Assembly: GCF_020682705.1 (NCBI RefSeq)
Contig: NZ_JAGTTN010000001.1
Coordinates: 372,001-436,000, forward strand
DNA from: Microbacterium allomyrinae
GTDB lineage: Bacteria; Actinomycetota; Actinomycetes; Actinomycetales; Microbacteriaceae
Length of the DNA: 64,000 nt
Direction of reading: 5' to 3'
Shown here: in pieces, positions 26,101 through 34,210 of the stretch
Position numbering within the stretch: position 1 is the first letter of the stretch
Layout: every line of letters begins with the position of its first letter
Program-made: the position numbers and the translations under genes
The notes under the pieces: model-generated
Told to the model about the DNA's origin: nothing
Databases searched by the model: none
Seen by the model: only the letters and a program-made list of their open reading frames with translations

Positions 26101-26513
26101 ACAGGATCGGGCTCGCCGTTCTGCGGTTTGGGCAGCTCGAGCGACAGCTCGGCACCGAACACCGTCTTCAGAGCGAGCGTCTCGGCGGCCTCGGCGAAGT
26201 GCACGATGCCGTAGAAGCCGTCGTGATCGGTGATGGCCAGCGCGTGCAGCCCCAGCCGCTCCGCCTCTTCGGCGAGCTCTTCGGGAGAGGAGGCGCCGTC
26301 GAGGAACGAGAACGACGAGTGCGCGTGCAGCTCGGCGTACGGGATCGCCTCGGCCGGGCGCTCGATCTGCGGCGGCACGTAGGGTCCGCGCTTGTGCGAC
26401 CAGGCCGGGCTGTCGCCGCCGTCGGCGCCCACGGGTGGCCCGCCCGGGCGGCGACGGCCGCTCAGCACGCGCTCCATCTCGGACCACGGCACCGAAGGGT
26501 TGTCGAAGCCCAT
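23109..26513 (-). CDS. dnaE2: Error-prone DNA polymerase DnaE2
   Basis: The 1134-residue C-family polymerase performs mutagenic translesion synthesis in the SOS response. An N-terminal PHP domain (YAELHAHSSFSFLDGASSPEEL; ITDHDGFYG), the polymerase core with catalytic acidic residues in EPDIDVDFDSDRREEII, a helix-hairpin-helix region and a C-terminal OB fold (VTFLNLEDEHGLVNVVCS) are in the usual order. It is the last gene of the imuA-imuB-dnaE2 cassette, 30 bases after imuB, and should be controlled from the LexA box at 29015. DnaE2 has no activity alone in vivo without ImuB; this is known for mycobacteria and Caulobacter. Confidence 0.96.
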   Translation of the reverse strand: MGFDNPSVPWSEMERVLSGRRRPGGPPVGADGGDSPAWSHKRGPYVPPQIERPAEAIPYAELHAHSSFSFLDGASSPEELAEEAERLGLHALAITDHDGFYGIVHFAEAAETLALKTVFGAELSLELPKPQNGEPDPVGAHLLVLARGEEGYHRLAGAITHAQLQGAEKGRPAYDLDELAAQAGGEWAILTGCRKGAVRRALASAPGTAGADAAARELDRLVALFGRDAVHVELIDHGNPLDTRDNAVLAELARERRLPLLATNNVHYAVPERQLLAAAVAAVRANRGLDELDGWLPSHAGAHLRSGAEMAERFVRYPDAVARTVALADQLAFPLRRAKPALPKQKVPEGHTPMSWLRQLVWEAVPHRYPDLTQNDRDRIEKELGVIEAKDFPGYFLIVHGIVQEARRRGILCQGRGSAASSAVCYLLGITAVDAIRYNLPFERFLSSMRDEEPDIDVDFDSDRREEIIQWVYGEYGRERAAQVANVIQYRPKNAIRDMAKALGYSPGQQDAWSKQVEGWGALLETGAGHDIPDQVLEFASELLKAPRHLGIHSGGMVLTDRPVGEVVPIEHARMENRTVIQWDKDDAAWMGLVKFDLLGLGMLAALQYSFDMVRAATGEEWELSTIPKEEKAVYDMLCRADAIGVFQVESRAQMGLLPRLRPREYYDLVVEIALIRPGPIQGGAVHPFVRRKLGKETVTYPHPKLKPVLERTLGIPVFQEQLMQMGMAVGGLSGEDADLLRRAMGSKRGIERIESLKEKLYAGMASNDLVGEDADAIYAKIQAFANFGFAESHSLSFALLVYASSWIKLHYPAAFLAGLLRAQPMGFYSPATLVADARRHGVEVHRPDLHLSGVEAVLEPVDGPGPTGMDSCTHRIQPPVGTFDIDAPDESADHRRDGGFSVRLGLAGVKGVGAAVAQRIVAAREAEGPFQSLRDLVRRTSITAAQLESLATAGAFESLGHSRREAIWLAGSAAQDRPEFLPDSLIAVQPPLFTDPTSYEVLAADLWATGVSTDDHPMTHYRSGLDARGVLTSSELRTHEIGRRIEVAGLVTHRQRPATASGVTFLNLEDEHGLVNVVCSVGVWNRYRRVVRDSPALIVRGMLERSIEGVTNLIADRFEDLRVGVEHRARDFR

Positions 26514-26543
26514 CAGCGATCACCCCCCGCTGCGGACAGCACC

Positions 26544-28175
26544 TCAGTCATAGGTCGCCTCCGCCGTCCAGGTGTCGCCCTCGCACACCAGCAGCCACGC
26601 GCCGCCATCGGCATCGACGACCTGGAACCGGTGCGCACGACGCGTGCGCGCGGCATCCCATCCTCTCTCGACCACGGGCCACGGCCCCGCCCACGCCTCG
26701 ATCGCGCGCCGCCGACCGTTCTCGTTCAGGAACGCGGGAACCGCCGAGACGCTCCCCCGCTCGTCGACGTCGATCAGCTCGCCGCCGAGCGCGCGCACGT
26801 CGACGGGGACGGGTTCGGCGAACACCGTCGTCGGCAGCGGATCGGGCAGGCTCCCCGGCCATGGCCTCGCGCGTTGCGCGGCGAGGCTGTCGGCGCTCTT
26901 CGCGTGTCGGTCGCGCTCGTGCCGGTCCCCCCACGGCACCAGCACTTGTCGTTCGGCCAGCCACCGCCCCCCGCCGATCGCCGGGGTGAGCACGCCGCGG
27001 TGGCCGAGCATCGCCTGCACGCGCGAGAGGGCGTGGTGCACGCGCTCCTCGGGTCCGCCGCCGAAGATCGCGGGGGCGTGATGGGATGCCGCATCCACCG
27101 ACTCGGGAGAGATCCGCACGAGCGCGACCCCGCTGCGCAGCCCCCCATCGCCGAGACCCGCGCCGTCGGCGCCGACGTCTTCGGCGAGCTGCCACCGCAC
27201 CCGGTCCACGACCGCCGCCGCGTCGAACGATCCCGGATGCAGCCACACCCGGTCACTGCGCTCGCCCCGGTCGCCCACGAGCTCGACGCGCAGCTCGGTG
27301 CAGACGAGATCCACCGCGCCCAGTCCCGTGATGAAGTCGTCGGCGGTCAGTCGCATCGCGAACGCGACCTGGTCGGCGATCTCGAGCGGAGGCTCGAACG
27401 CGATCTCGCGCTGCAGCTCGGGCGGCGGCGTGCGCGGCTGCACCGGCTGCGAATCCTGCCCCGCGGCCAGCGCGTGCAGACGGATGCCCCGCTCGCCGAA
27501 CCGTTCGCGCACGCGATCGGGATCCATCACCGCGAACCCGCCGAGCGTCTGCACGCCGAGCCGCGCGAGCAGGCCCACGAGGTCACCGGCATCCCACCCC
27601 GCCGACGACGACGCCTGCAGCGTCGCCACCGACAGCGGTGCCAGAAAGCCCGCCGCACCGCCGGCGGGCACGACGAACACCGGGTCCCCGGCGCTCGTGC
27701 CGCCTTTGGCCGCCTGCTCGGCCGTGAACGGCCCGTCGGCCACTCCCACCCGGACCTCGTCGATGCCCGCCCCGCGGAGCACCTCGATCAGCATGCGCGC
27801 CGCCTCGGCCTCACCGCCGTAGTAGCGTGCGGGGCCCCGGGCGCGCAGCGCGCACAGTCCCGGCCGCACCAGCTGCACCCCCGGCGCCCGCTCTTCGATC
27901 AGAGACACGATCGGTGCGAACGCGCGCTGATCGCGCACGGCATCCGCCGCCACCACCGTCAGCCCCGAGCATCGGGCTTGCGCATCGCGGCGACGCTGGT
28001 CGCGGCGCACTCCTTCGGCGCGAGCTGCCGCCGAGCACGCGACGACGAGGTTTCGCTCGACGACGGCGATCGCACGCCCGGGATCCAGCGGTGCGGAACC
28101 GTCACGGGCCAACGCCGTCACCGGCCAGTCGGGAAACCACATCACGAGGCTTCGCACGGGAGACTGCAGAGCCAT
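26544..28175 (-). CDS. imuB: ImuB, inactive Y-family polymerase scaffold
   Basis: The 543-residue protein has the Y-family polymerase layout (VMWFPDWPV; ARAEGVRR; GLCALRARGPARYYGG; DDFITGLGAVDLVC), but the acidic catalytic residues expected near the N-terminus are not there, as in other ImuB proteins. It connects DnaE2 to the beta clamp. A QxxLF-type clamp motif was not located with certainty. The ATG at 28175 lies one base after the imuA stop; upstream readings run into imuA. Second gene of the SOS mutasome. Confidence 0.92.
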   Translation of the reverse strand: MALQSPVRSLVMWFPDWPVTALARDGSAPLDPGRAIAVVERNLVVACSAAARAEGVRRDQRRRDAQARCSGLTVVAADAVRDQRAFAPIVSLIEERAPGVQLVRPGLCALRARGPARYYGGEAEAARMLIEVLRGAGIDEVRVGVADGPFTAEQAAKGGTSAGDPVFVVPAGGAAGFLAPLSVATLQASSSAGWDAGDLVGLLARLGVQTLGGFAVMDPDRVRERFGERGIRLHALAAGQDSQPVQPRTPPPELQREIAFEPPLEIADQVAFAMRLTADDFITGLGAVDLVCTELRVELVGDRGERSDRVWLHPGSFDAAAVVDRVRWQLAEDVGADGAGLGDGGLRSGVALVRISPESVDAASHHAPAIFGGGPEERVHHALSRVQAMLGHRGVLTPAIGGGRWLAERQVLVPWGDRHERDRHAKSADSLAAQRARPWPGSLPDPLPTTVFAEPVPVDVRALGGELIDVDERGSVSAVPAFLNENGRRRAIEAWAGPWPVVERGWDAARTRRAHRFQVVDADGGAWLLVCEGDTWTAEATYD

Positions 28176-28176
28176 G

Positions 28177-29007
28177 TCAGCCGACCGCCCTCGCCGCGAG
28201 CCGGTCGAAGCGCCCGACATCCGCCCCGACGGCGATCGGGCGCAGCGGCTCGGCCGCACGCACCGGAGCACCCGGACGCCCGGCCGCCACCGCGATGTGC
28301 CCCGCGGCATCGGGCAGCATCACGCGCGCGCGCCGCGGGTGCGGCCACCTCCTGCTCGAGGCGGTGAGCGTCACCTCGCGGCCCGACAGGTAGCCGTGCC
28401 CGCGCCCGACACCCTCCCACGCCGGATCGGCGACCTCGATCACGGCCTCGGCCTGCGGCCACGGCCCCTGCACCAGCAGCACGGCGCCCCGGTCGCGCAG
28501 TCGCCCGGCCAGCCGTGCGACATCGCCGTCGGCCGCACGCCCGGACGGCCGGACGGCCACCACCGGCAGCACCTCGGCGATGGTCGCGGTCACCGCGAGC
28601 CAGCGTGCACCGGGATCGGGGATGAGCACGAGCCGCGAGAGATCGACCCCCAGTCCCTCAGCCGCCTCGGCGCCGAGCCGCGGCATTCCGATCGCTGCGC
28701 ACCAGGATCCGGACTGCGAGGGCTGCGCGAGCAGCGCTAGCAGCACCGACATCGAGCGCGGGAGCGAATACGCACTGCCCGGGCGCAGACCGCCACCGGG
28801 AAGAAGCGATGCGAGAGCGGGGTGCACCGGCAGCACCGGGGCGTCGAGCCGGCGACCCTGCACCCGCTCGAGCTGGGCCCGCAACTGCGCCACGGTGTTC
28901 GTCGGCCCCGCGTTCAGGGAGGCCGCGCTCGCCAGGCCCGGACGCATCGACTCCGGGCCGACCGCCTCTTGCACGTGCGATGACGCGAGCTGCACGACCG
29001 CCCTCAT
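28177..29007 (-). CDS. imuA: ImuA-like mutasome protein
   Basis: The 276-residue protein is the ImuA/ImuA' type, a RecA-like fold derivative with an irregular P-loop region (VHPALASLLPGGGLRPGSAYSLP). It is needed with ImuB and DnaE2 for damage-induced mutagenesis. The gene starts directly downstream of the LexA box (29015-29036) and is followed by imuB after one base, so it leads the operon. Homology is weaker than for its partners; context decides the name. Confidence 0.85.
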   Translation of the reverse strand: MRAVVQLASSHVQEAVGPESMRPGLASAASLNAGPTNTVAQLRAQLERVQGRRLDAPVLPVHPALASLLPGGGLRPGSAYSLPRSMSVLLALLAQPSQSGSWCAAIGMPRLGAEAAEGLGVDLSRLVLIPDPGARWLAVTATIAEVLPVVAVRPSGRAADGDVARLAGRLRDRGAVLLVQGPWPQAEAVIEVADPAWEGVGRGHGYLSGREVTLTASSRRWPHPRRARVMLPDAAGHIAVAAGRPGAPVRAAEPLRPIAVGADVGRFDRLAARAVG

Positions 29008-29014
29008 TTCCCTA

Positions 29015-29036
29015 GAATAGAACAGATGTTCTATTC
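29015..29036. promoter_or_regulatory. LexA (SOS) box
   Basis: GAATAGAAC-AGAT-GTTCTATTC is a perfect 9-base inverted repeat containing the Gram-positive SOS core GAACnnnnGTTC. It lies 8 bases upstream of imuA, so LexA would block the mutasome operon until DNA damage. Confidence 0.92.
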
Positions 29037-29143
29037 ACTCAACCGCAGGGAATGAGATTACCGCCGAGTTCCGACAGTTATGTTCGAGACTGCGCTGCCG
29101 GGCGGCCCGTGGAGATCATGCCGACTGCCTCAGCGCGCCACCC

Positions 29144-29641
29144 TCAGGCTGCCAGCGCCAGGTACGGCTCCCACCGGGGGTCGGTGCGCTCGGTGCCCCG
29201 AACGGTCCACTGCCCCCCGCGAGGCGGGTGCGGAGTGAAACGCAGCTCCCAGTTCATCTCCTGAGGCGTGCGGTCGCTCTTGATGTTGTTGCAGCGCAGG
29301 CAGCAGGCGACGAGGTTCTCCCAGGAGTCCGCGCCGCCGCGCGAACGCGGCAGCACGTGGTCGATGGTCGACGCGGTCTTGCCGCAGTACCCGCATCGGT
29401 GATTGTCGCGACGGAGCACACCGCGCCGCGTCACCGGCACGCGGCGCCCTCCGGGCACCCGCACGTACCGAGTGAGAATGATCACCGCCGGGCGATCGTA
29501 GGACCGTCTCGTGCCCCAGACCGGATCGGTCTCGGTGTGTTCCACCACGGTGGCCTTCTCGTTCATCACGAGCACGAGAGCCCGCTTGAACGACACGACG
29601 GCGAGGGGCTCATAGCCCGCGTTCAGCACCAGAGTGCGCAT
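29144..29641 (-). CDS. HNH endonuclease domain protein
   Basis: The 165-residue protein has the zinc-binding HNH fold: CGYC (about 93-96), STIDHVLPRSRGG with the first His, NLVACCLRCNNIKSDRTP with the Asn and a second cysteine pair. This is the widespread small actinobacterial HNH protein beginning MRTLVLNAGYEPL, found in nearly all genomes of the group, so it is more likely a housekeeping DNA-processing enzyme than a mobile-element nuclease. GAGAGGA precedes the ATG. Confidence 0.9.
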   Translation of the reverse strand: MRTLVLNAGYEPLAVVSFKRALVLVMNEKATVVEHTETDPVWGTRRSYDRPAVIILTRYVRVPGGRRVPVTRRGVLRRDNHRCGYCGKTASTIDHVLPRSRGGADSWENLVACCLRCNNIKSDRTPQEMNWELRFTPHPPRGGQWTVRGTERTDPRWEPYLALAA

Positions 29642-29716
29642 TGATCATCCTCTCGAACGGCCGGGACGGCTTCCCGGTGATTCGACTTGCGCGACGATCA
29701 AGGGCGCAGGGGCATG

Positions 29717-29747
29717 AAAAAAGGCGCTGTCTTATAGACAGCGCCTT
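29717..29747 (-). terminator. Rho-independent terminator
   Basis: Perfect 12-base arms (29721-29732 and 29736-29747) with a three-base loop are followed on the minus strand by six T (29722-29717). It ends the transcript of the small gene at 29732-29842. Confidence 0.85.
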
Positions 29748-29842
29748 GGAACCGCGGCAATGCCGCGGCATCCACTCGTGCAATGCCGAAGGACGAGGCG
29801 TCCGAGCGCATCCATGGTTCGGATGCGTGGTGTGATGCCCAT
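29732..29842 (-). CDS. Candidate 36-residue small protein or structured RNA
   Basis: GGAGGGAGCT precedes an ATG that opens a 36-codon frame beginning MGITPRIRTMDALGRLVLRH. It continues with a Cys-rich part holding three cysteines (21, 25, 35) and ends with TAA inside the loop side of the terminator hairpin. The transcript would also form stems GCATCC/GGATGC and CCGCGGCA/TGCCGCGG (29753-29769). Either a small protein or a regulatory RNA of roughly 150-200 bases is plausible. I do not recognise it. Confidence 0.5.
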   Translation of the reverse strand: MGITPRIRTMDALGRLVLRHCTSGCRGIAAVPRRCL

Positions 29843-30043
29843 CGTTCAGCTCCCTCCGCTCTCTCAGCGTCGGGTTTCAGGCTAACGCACCCGACGCGAG
29901 CGAGGGCCGCGGCATGTATGAACGACACATGGCGTGTCGCCGAACGGCCCCCATGCCCGCTCTACGCAGCGCTGACGCGCCGCGCGGAGCATCCGCGGGC
30001 GTGGAGGGCCAGCCACGGCTCTCGCCGCGCAGGAGATTCCAGG

Positions 30044-30961
30044 TCAGCCGGCGTTGGTCTGCAGCCAGGCCCACGGGTCGACGACCGACCCGTTGATGTG
30101 GACCTCGAAGTGCAGGTGATTCGCCGTGGAGCTTCCGGTGCTGCCGACCAGGCCGATCAGCTGTCCTGCTTCGACCGTCTGGCCGACGGCGACCTGACGG
30201 CTGCCGTAGGTCATGTGTCCGTAAAGCGTGTTGACCCGCTGACCGCCGATGACGTGGTCGATCGAGATGCCGACGCCATAGCCGCCGTAACTCTCTTGCG
30301 AGACCTTCACGACTCCGGCCGCGGCGGCGTAGATCGGCGTTCCGCCGGCTGCGAGAAGATCGACGCCCTGGTGATAGCCCGAGTCGCCGAGGCCGCGGCC
30401 CTTGGTGAAGTTGAGGAGCGGCCAGCGCACCTCACCGGTACCGGGCGAGACGAGCGCGATGTTGATCGGGACCGACGACGAAGACGAAGACGCGAGACGA
30501 GCGACCTGCTTCGCGCGCTCGGCCGCAGCCTCTTCGGCCTTCTTCTTCTCGATCTCCTCGGCGGTGGTGGCCGAGTAGCTTTCGCGCGAGAGCTCGGTCG
30601 AGACGGCATCGGATGCCGCGACGAACGACTGCGCGTCGTCGACGGCGATCTGCTGGATGGTGACGGCGTCTTCCGTGGGAAGCGCCCCGGCGAAGGCCGG
30701 GATCGCGACGGTGGCGACCATTCCGCCGACCATGCTCAGCACGACGAGGCTGCGCAGCGGCTTGGTGATGCGCTTCGCACCCGATGGCACGGTCGCCTTC
30801 GCAGGCGCTGCCTTTGCAGTCCCTGCCGTAGCAGGCGCCACAGCGGCAGACGTCGCACGAGATCCGCGCACAGACGCGGCACGGCGGTTACGCACGCGAC
30901 GGGTCAGACTCGTCGCGTCGCTCTCGGGATCAGTCGCATTCGAATCGGTATGTTCAGCCAA
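30044..30961 (-). CDS. Secreted M23 family metallopeptidase
   Basis: The 305-residue cell-wall endopeptidase has a signal-anchor helix (about residues 70-92, RSLVVLSMVGGMVATVAIPAFAG), a coiled-coil section rich in Glu, Lys and Ala, and a C-terminal LytM domain with the zinc ligands in GYHQGVDLLA and HLHFEV. The lysine/alanine-rich N-terminus is cytoplasmic. The start is a TTG at 30961, chosen because GGAGGACAAGC lies before it; no good ATG fits. A long leader with a GTnAC direct repeat (31127-31144) suggests MtrA control. Confidence 0.88.
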   Translation of the reverse strand: MAEHTDSNATDPESDATSLTRRVRNRRAASVRGSRATSAAVAPATAGTAKAAPAKATVPSGAKRITKPLRSLVVLSMVGGMVATVAIPAFAGALPTEDAVTIQQIAVDDAQSFVAASDAVSTELSRESYSATTAEEIEKKKAEEAAAERAKQVARLASSSSSSVPINIALVSPGTGEVRWPLLNFTKGRGLGDSGYHQGVDLLAAGGTPIYAAAAGVVKVSQESYGGYGVGISIDHVIGGQRVNTLYGHMTYGSRQVAVGQTVEAGQLIGLVGSTGSSTANHLHFEVHINGSVVDPWAWLQTNAG

Positions 30962-31126
30962 GCTTGTCCTCCGGCGCCTCTGCGCCGGGGCGCCTGGCTC
31001 GTCAGCACTCGGTGTCGGGGCACGATATGCGGGCTTCACCACGTGGACGACGAGCCGGAGAGGCAATCCACGCGGGGTCCGGTCGGCGGGCTTCTCGCCG
31101 GGGTGGACTTTTCGAGGCTACCCGAA

Positions 31127-31144
31127 GGTAACGAATCTGTCACG
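31127..31144 (-). promoter_or_regulatory. MtrA-like direct repeat
   Basis: On the minus strand GTGACA-N5-GTTACC reads towards the M23 gene. Directly repeated GTnAC half sites spaced 11 bases apart resemble MtrA sites before actinobacterial cell-wall hydrolase genes. It overlaps the likely -35 region of a promoter with TAGCCT as -10. Confidence 0.4.
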
Positions 31145-31281
31145 CTCCACGCGCGGCAGATCCCGATACACGCCTTCGTCGCACGTGATGCGCGGCGTTC
31201 TCCCAGGCTCGCACACGGCCTTCGCTCGATCCGGCAGAGCACCGGACGGCGTCGCTCCGCCCCCAAAAGACGGCAGCATTA

Positions 31282-31305
31282 CGGATGCCGGAGCCCCGGC
31301 ATCCG
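31282..31305 (-). terminator. Hairpin behind dtxR
   Basis: CGGATGCCGG and CCGGCATCCG enclose AGCC, a perfect 10-base stem starting 8 bases after the dtxR stop. There is no T-run. Confidence 0.5.
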
Positions 31306-31312
31306 TCGAACG

Positions 31313-32014
31313 TCAGCGCGATTCGTCGACGAGGAAGATGTGCGACGCGATCTCGACGGGAAGCTCGAGGCCCTCGTCGTTGCCGTTCATCTGCACGAGG
31401 ACGTAGCCCTCGTTGTAGCGGTAGTCGCCGGTCGCACCGGGGACGACGCCCGCGCTCTTGAGCTGCTGCAGCAGTTCGGGGTCGACCTGCGCGGGCTCGG
31501 CGAGGCGGCGCACGGTGCCCGTGATGGGCTCGCCCGCGTCGTTGAGGCGTCGCACGAGGCCCACGACGCCCTGCTCGAAGCCCTTGGCCGGCGAGTCGCC
31601 GAGCTGGTCGAGACCCGGAATCGGGTTGCCGTACGGGGATTCGGTGGGGTGCCCCAGAAGCTCGACGAGGCGGCGCTCGACCTGCTCGCTCATGACGTGC
31701 TCCCAGCGGCATGCCTCTTCGTGGACGTATGCCCAGTCGAGGCCGATCACGTCGGAGAGGAGGCGTTCGGCGAGGCGATGCTTGCGCATGACGTCGACGG
31801 CCTTCTGACGTCCCGCGCCGGTGAGCTCGAGCGAGCGATCCTCCGACACGATGACGAGTCCGTCGCGCTCCATGCGTCCGATGGTCTGCGACACCGTCGG
31901 GCCGGAGTGGCCGAGGCGTTCCGAGATGCGCGCGCGCAGCGGAACGATGTTCTCCTCTTCGAGCTCGAGGATCGTGCGGAGATACATCTCGGTCGTGTCG
32001 ATCAGATCGGTCAT
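31313..32014 (-). CDS. dtxR: DtxR/IdeR iron-dependent repressor
   Basis: The 233-residue repressor senses Fe2+ and shuts off iron uptake. The winged helix (LRARISERLGHSGPTVSQT) and metal ligands match DtxR: Met10, Cys102, Glu105 and His106 for the primary site, and His79, Glu83 and His98 for the ancillary site, with MRKHRLAERLL and ACRWEHVMSEQVERR intact. A C-terminal SH3-like domain is present. It is almost certainly the regulator of the two iron boxes near 15.5 and 16.4 kb. A weak box-like sequence lies upstream of it. Confidence 0.95.
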   Translation of the reverse strand: MTDLIDTTEMYLRTILELEEENIVPLRARISERLGHSGPTVSQTIGRMERDGLVIVSEDRSLELTGAGRQKAVDVMRKHRLAERLLSDVIGLDWAYVHEEACRWEHVMSEQVERRLVELLGHPTESPYGNPIPGLDQLGDSPAKGFEQGVVGLVRRLNDAGEPITGTVRRLAEPAQVDPELLQQLKSAGVVPGATGDYRYNEGYVLVQMNGNDEGLELPVEIASHIFLVDESR

Positions 32015-32044
32015 GTCGCGGCGTCCTTGGGGGTCTAAAGGGGC

Positions 32045-32060
32045 AAGGCAAGCCTATCTT
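32045..32060. promoter_or_regulatory. Weak iron-box-like sequence upstream of dtxR
   Basis: AAGGCAAGCCTATCTT has an AGGC-AA-GCCT core and partial match to the DtxR consensus, about 30 bases before the dtxR start. Autoregulation is possible, but the match is weak. Confidence 0.3.
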
Positions 32061-32216
32061 CTGCCGCCGACGTCGCGGCCGCCCCGCGACGGCTCATCCG
32101 CAGAGCAGTGCACAGGAGCCCGGCGCGCGGCGCCAGCACCCCACGCCCAGCTCCTCCGAACTCGCGCTCGCACGTCACCTCGCGTCACGGCGGCGGGAGG
32201 CGTGCGTGCGGCTCTC

Positions 32217-33344
<1,128 letters not shown>

Positions 33345-33380
33345 TCGCGGCCGTTCGAGCTCTTCGCAGCCCTCACCCGC

Positions 33381-34016
33381 TCACACGAGCGGTGAGGGCT
33401 GCGGTGCGAGCACTGCCGTCACGATCGCCTCGATCGCGAACTCGGAGGCCCTCCCGAGATCCACGGCATCGGGATCGAGCAGCCACTGCACCTGCAGTCC
33501 GTCCATCACGGCCAGGATGCTCGCCGACGCGAGACTGACCGTGGCGGGCGCTGTGATGCCGCGCTCGGCGCACACCACGGCGAAGGCGTGCGCGACTTCA
33601 CCGCGCAGCGTGTTGTAGCGCTTCTGGAAGAACTCGCGGCCGGGGTGGTCGTCGGTGACCGATTCGGCGGACAGCACGACGTACGCCTGCACGATCCCCG
33701 CCCGGTGGGCGTTGATGAAGGCGGTCCGCACGAGGTGGTGGAAGAGCGGCATGCCGTCGGGGATGTGCTGCTCTTCGAGGTCGGCGACGTCGGTCTCGTC
33801 GCGATGGTTCAGAACTTCGATCAGCAGGTCGTGCTTCGACCCGAAGTGATGCAGGATGCCGGCGTGGGTCATGCCCACCTGATCCGCGATCTCTTGCAGC
33901 GTGCCGCCGGCGAAGCCCTTGCTTCCGAAGATATCCACGGCCGCGTCGAGGATGTCGCGACGACGCGCCAATGTCTCGGGTCGCGACCGCGGCTGGCGTC
34001 GTTGAGTCGCCATCAT
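33381..34016 (-). CDS. TetR family repressor of the oligosaccharide transporter
   Basis: The 211-residue protein has an N-terminal TetR helix-turn-helix (RRDILDAAVDIFGSKGFAGGTLQEIADQVGMTHAGILHHFGSK at about 18-60) and a helical ligand domain. It is divergent from the ABC importer, with an AT-rich palindrome (34117-34134) between them that is probably its operator. By position it controls the importer and beta-glucosidase operon and its own gene, perhaps released by a sugar product. The ligand cannot be read from the sequence. Confidence 0.9.
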   Translation of the reverse strand: MMATQRRQPRSRPETLARRRDILDAAVDIFGSKGFAGGTLQEIADQVGMTHAGILHHFGSKHDLLIEVLNHRDETDVADLEEQHIPDGMPLFHHLVRTAFINAHRAGIVQAYVVLSAESVTDDHPGREFFQKRYNTLRGEVAHAFAVVCAERGITAPATVSLASASILAVMDGLQVQWLLDPDAVDLGRASEFAIEAIVTAVLAPQPSPLV

Positions 34017-34116
34017 CCGGCCTCCTTCATCGACTGTCGCGGCGTCGTTCCCGCTGGAACAGAGAGTCTACGCACGCCCGTCCGGCGACCTCGTCTCCGC
34101 CGCGCTTGCATTAGTT

Positions 34117-34134
34117 ACTTACTTGATTGTAAGT
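34117..34134. promoter_or_regulatory. Palindrome, probable TetR operator
   Basis: ACTTAC-TTGATT-GTAAGT lies in a strikingly AT-rich patch midway between tetR and the binding-protein gene. It overlaps a possible TTGCAT / TGTAAG promoter for the importer. Confidence 0.6.
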
Positions 34135-34210
34135 TGATTTCGCAATCACCGCCCGACGCTGTCGTCCCCCTGGGAACACATCGCCGTGCATCCATCACGA
34201 AGGAGAAGCA

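Larger units (their letters stand above)
30962..31312. other. Leader of the M23 gene and dtxR downstream region
   Basis: No gene is seen in these 351 bases. They contain the M23 leader (about 150 bases, GC-rich stems such as GGCGCCTCTGCGCC near the ribosome site), a TAGCCT -10 candidate on the minus strand (31115-31120), the MtrA-like repeat and a hairpin behind dtxR. I compared the leader with the c-di-AMP riboswitch and could not confirm it. Confidence 0.4.

Noticed and set aside
23961..28367. A 1468-codon open frame on the plus strand opposite dnaE2 and imuB
   Set aside because: It is the antisense shadow of two well-supported genes. High GC leaves long frames open, and its translation is rich in His/Arg with no domain.
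30962..31126. c-di-AMP (ydaO) riboswitch before the M23 peptidase
   Set aside because: The leader is long and structured, but I could not locate the conserved core segments; a covariance search would be needed.
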